Positions 63,464 to 64,000 of a stretch of 64,000 nucleotides of DNA are shown here, piece after piece. The DNA lies in assembly GCF_000720255.1 (NCBI RefSeq), contig NZ_JOJE01000023.1, forward strand, positions 1 through 64,000, written 5' to 3'. The notes beneath the pieces are model-generated. The model had not been told where the DNA came from, did not search any database, and saw only the letters and a program-made list of their open reading frames with translations. Position 1 is the stretch's first letter. Every line of letters starts with the position of its first letter. The stretch comes from Streptomyces griseus subsp. griseus (lineage in GTDB: Bacteria > Actinomycetota > Actinomycetes > Streptomycetales > Streptomycetaceae). The translations under genes were made by a program, and so were the position numbers.

Positions 63464-64000
63464 CTGATGTCGCCCACGCAGCACGCGGTCTGCACGGTGC
63501 GCAGACCGCCTGTCCCGCCGGCTGGTGCCGCCGCCTGGTGGACGGCGACGGCACCGCCCACCAGATCGCGTCCGAAGCGTTCTCGGTCAGCCTGTCCATG
63601 GCTGTTTGCCAGAGGACCGCGAGGTGAACAAGCTGTGCCGGGCTGCCGTGGCGACGGTGTAGGTGGCTACGGCCGTCGGCGTCGTGCGCCCTTCCGGGCC
63701 GATGTGATCTTCCTCGCGGTAGAGGGGTCTCGGCGGGGTGCCCGTTGCCCCGTCCGTCAACGCCGATGGCAGCGGCACACGGCGCATCGACCGAGGTCGT
63801 AGCGCTGTGGACGGAAGCGTTCGACAGGAACGCTTCATCCGCGCGGATCAATATCTGCATCCGCGAAGTGAGAAATAGGCACGGTACACGGAGAGTATTC
63901 CTCGATCGCCGACCCGAGCAGAATCACTGACCGAACAGGGTCGCTCGCACCGTGCTAACGTCGTTCCCAGTTGCAGGTGTGGTTGCCAGAAGGTTCATTT
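63464..64000. other. Right-end region with gene debris
   Basis: Positions 63467-63628 read A-C-P-A-G-W-C-R-R-L-V-D-G-D-G-T-A-H on the plus strand, a protein-like stretch ending in a TGA at 63626, without a start. After about 63,840 base composition becomes AT-richer (promoter-like) toward a gene beyond the window edge. No complete gene is supported. Confidence 0.4.

Overview
The window is high-GC actinobacterial DNA, almost certainly from a Streptomyces chromosome. The evidence is the four-gene dnaK-grpE-dnaJ-hspR operon with HAIR boxes, the strong G/C bias at third codon positions, frequent GTG starts, ABC sugar transporters with no ATPase of their own, and Tat-type secreted polysaccharide hydrolases.

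Layout. Positions 1-19.5 kb look like core chromosome: two small unknown genes, the HspR-controlled chaperone operon (1.8-6.1 kb, minus), a MraY/WecA-type membrane transferase, a large membrane-anchored Fe-S/CCG oxidoreductase, a Yip1-like membrane protein, a TetR / SnoaL-like / DUF3237 trio around a clear palindromic operator, an Lrp/AsnC regulator divergent from an amino-acid dehydrogenase, two DinB-like proteins, a Nudix hydrolase, a phosphoribosyltransferase overlapping dcd, and a 52-aa zinc-ribbon-like protein. A tRNA-Gly(CCC) gene at 19,778 closes this block.

From the tRNA to about 41.7 kb the DNA is accessory. The last 46 bp of tRNA-Gly are repeated at 28,676, 37,700 and 41,637, each copy followed by its own terminator hairpin and preceded by a conserved attP-like arm. 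A decayed tyrosine-integrase C-terminus lies just before the last copy. These are scars of integrations at one tRNA, and they cut the region into three cargo blocks. Block 1 has a decayed DUF5615 gene, a secreted unknown protein, a Scabin/pierisin-like ADP-ribosyltransferase with a C-terminal frameshift, an HTH-nSTAND-WD40 membrane protein and a vapBC pair. Block 2 has a LacI regulator, an ABC sugar importer, a GH43-like enzyme and a secreted beta-helix protein whose C-terminal modules lie beyond an in-frame TGA. Block 3 has a truncated IrrE-associated XRE regulator and a secreted GH26 mannanase-type enzyme.

From 41.7 kb onward, gene debris (a flavin monooxygenase tail joined to a truncated vapC copy) is followed by a minus-strand operon of class II aldolase, HAD phosphatase, dhaL and dhaK (42.4-45.8 kb), which suggests breakdown of an unidentified ketose. 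Next comes a complete arabinan/L-arabinose system (46.5-59.4 kb): LacI repressor, binding protein and two permeases, GH51 arabinofuranosidase, GH93 exo-arabinanase with ricin-type lectin domains, then araB, araA and araD. Extracellular enzymes release arabino-oligosaccharides, the importer (probably energised by a shared MsiK-type ATPase encoded elsewhere) takes them up, GH51 frees arabinose, and AraA/B/D yield xylulose-5-phosphate. The right end has a CPA1-type cation/proton antiporter, small membrane and DUF7336 proteins, a SUKH-4-like immunity protein, and more gene remnants.
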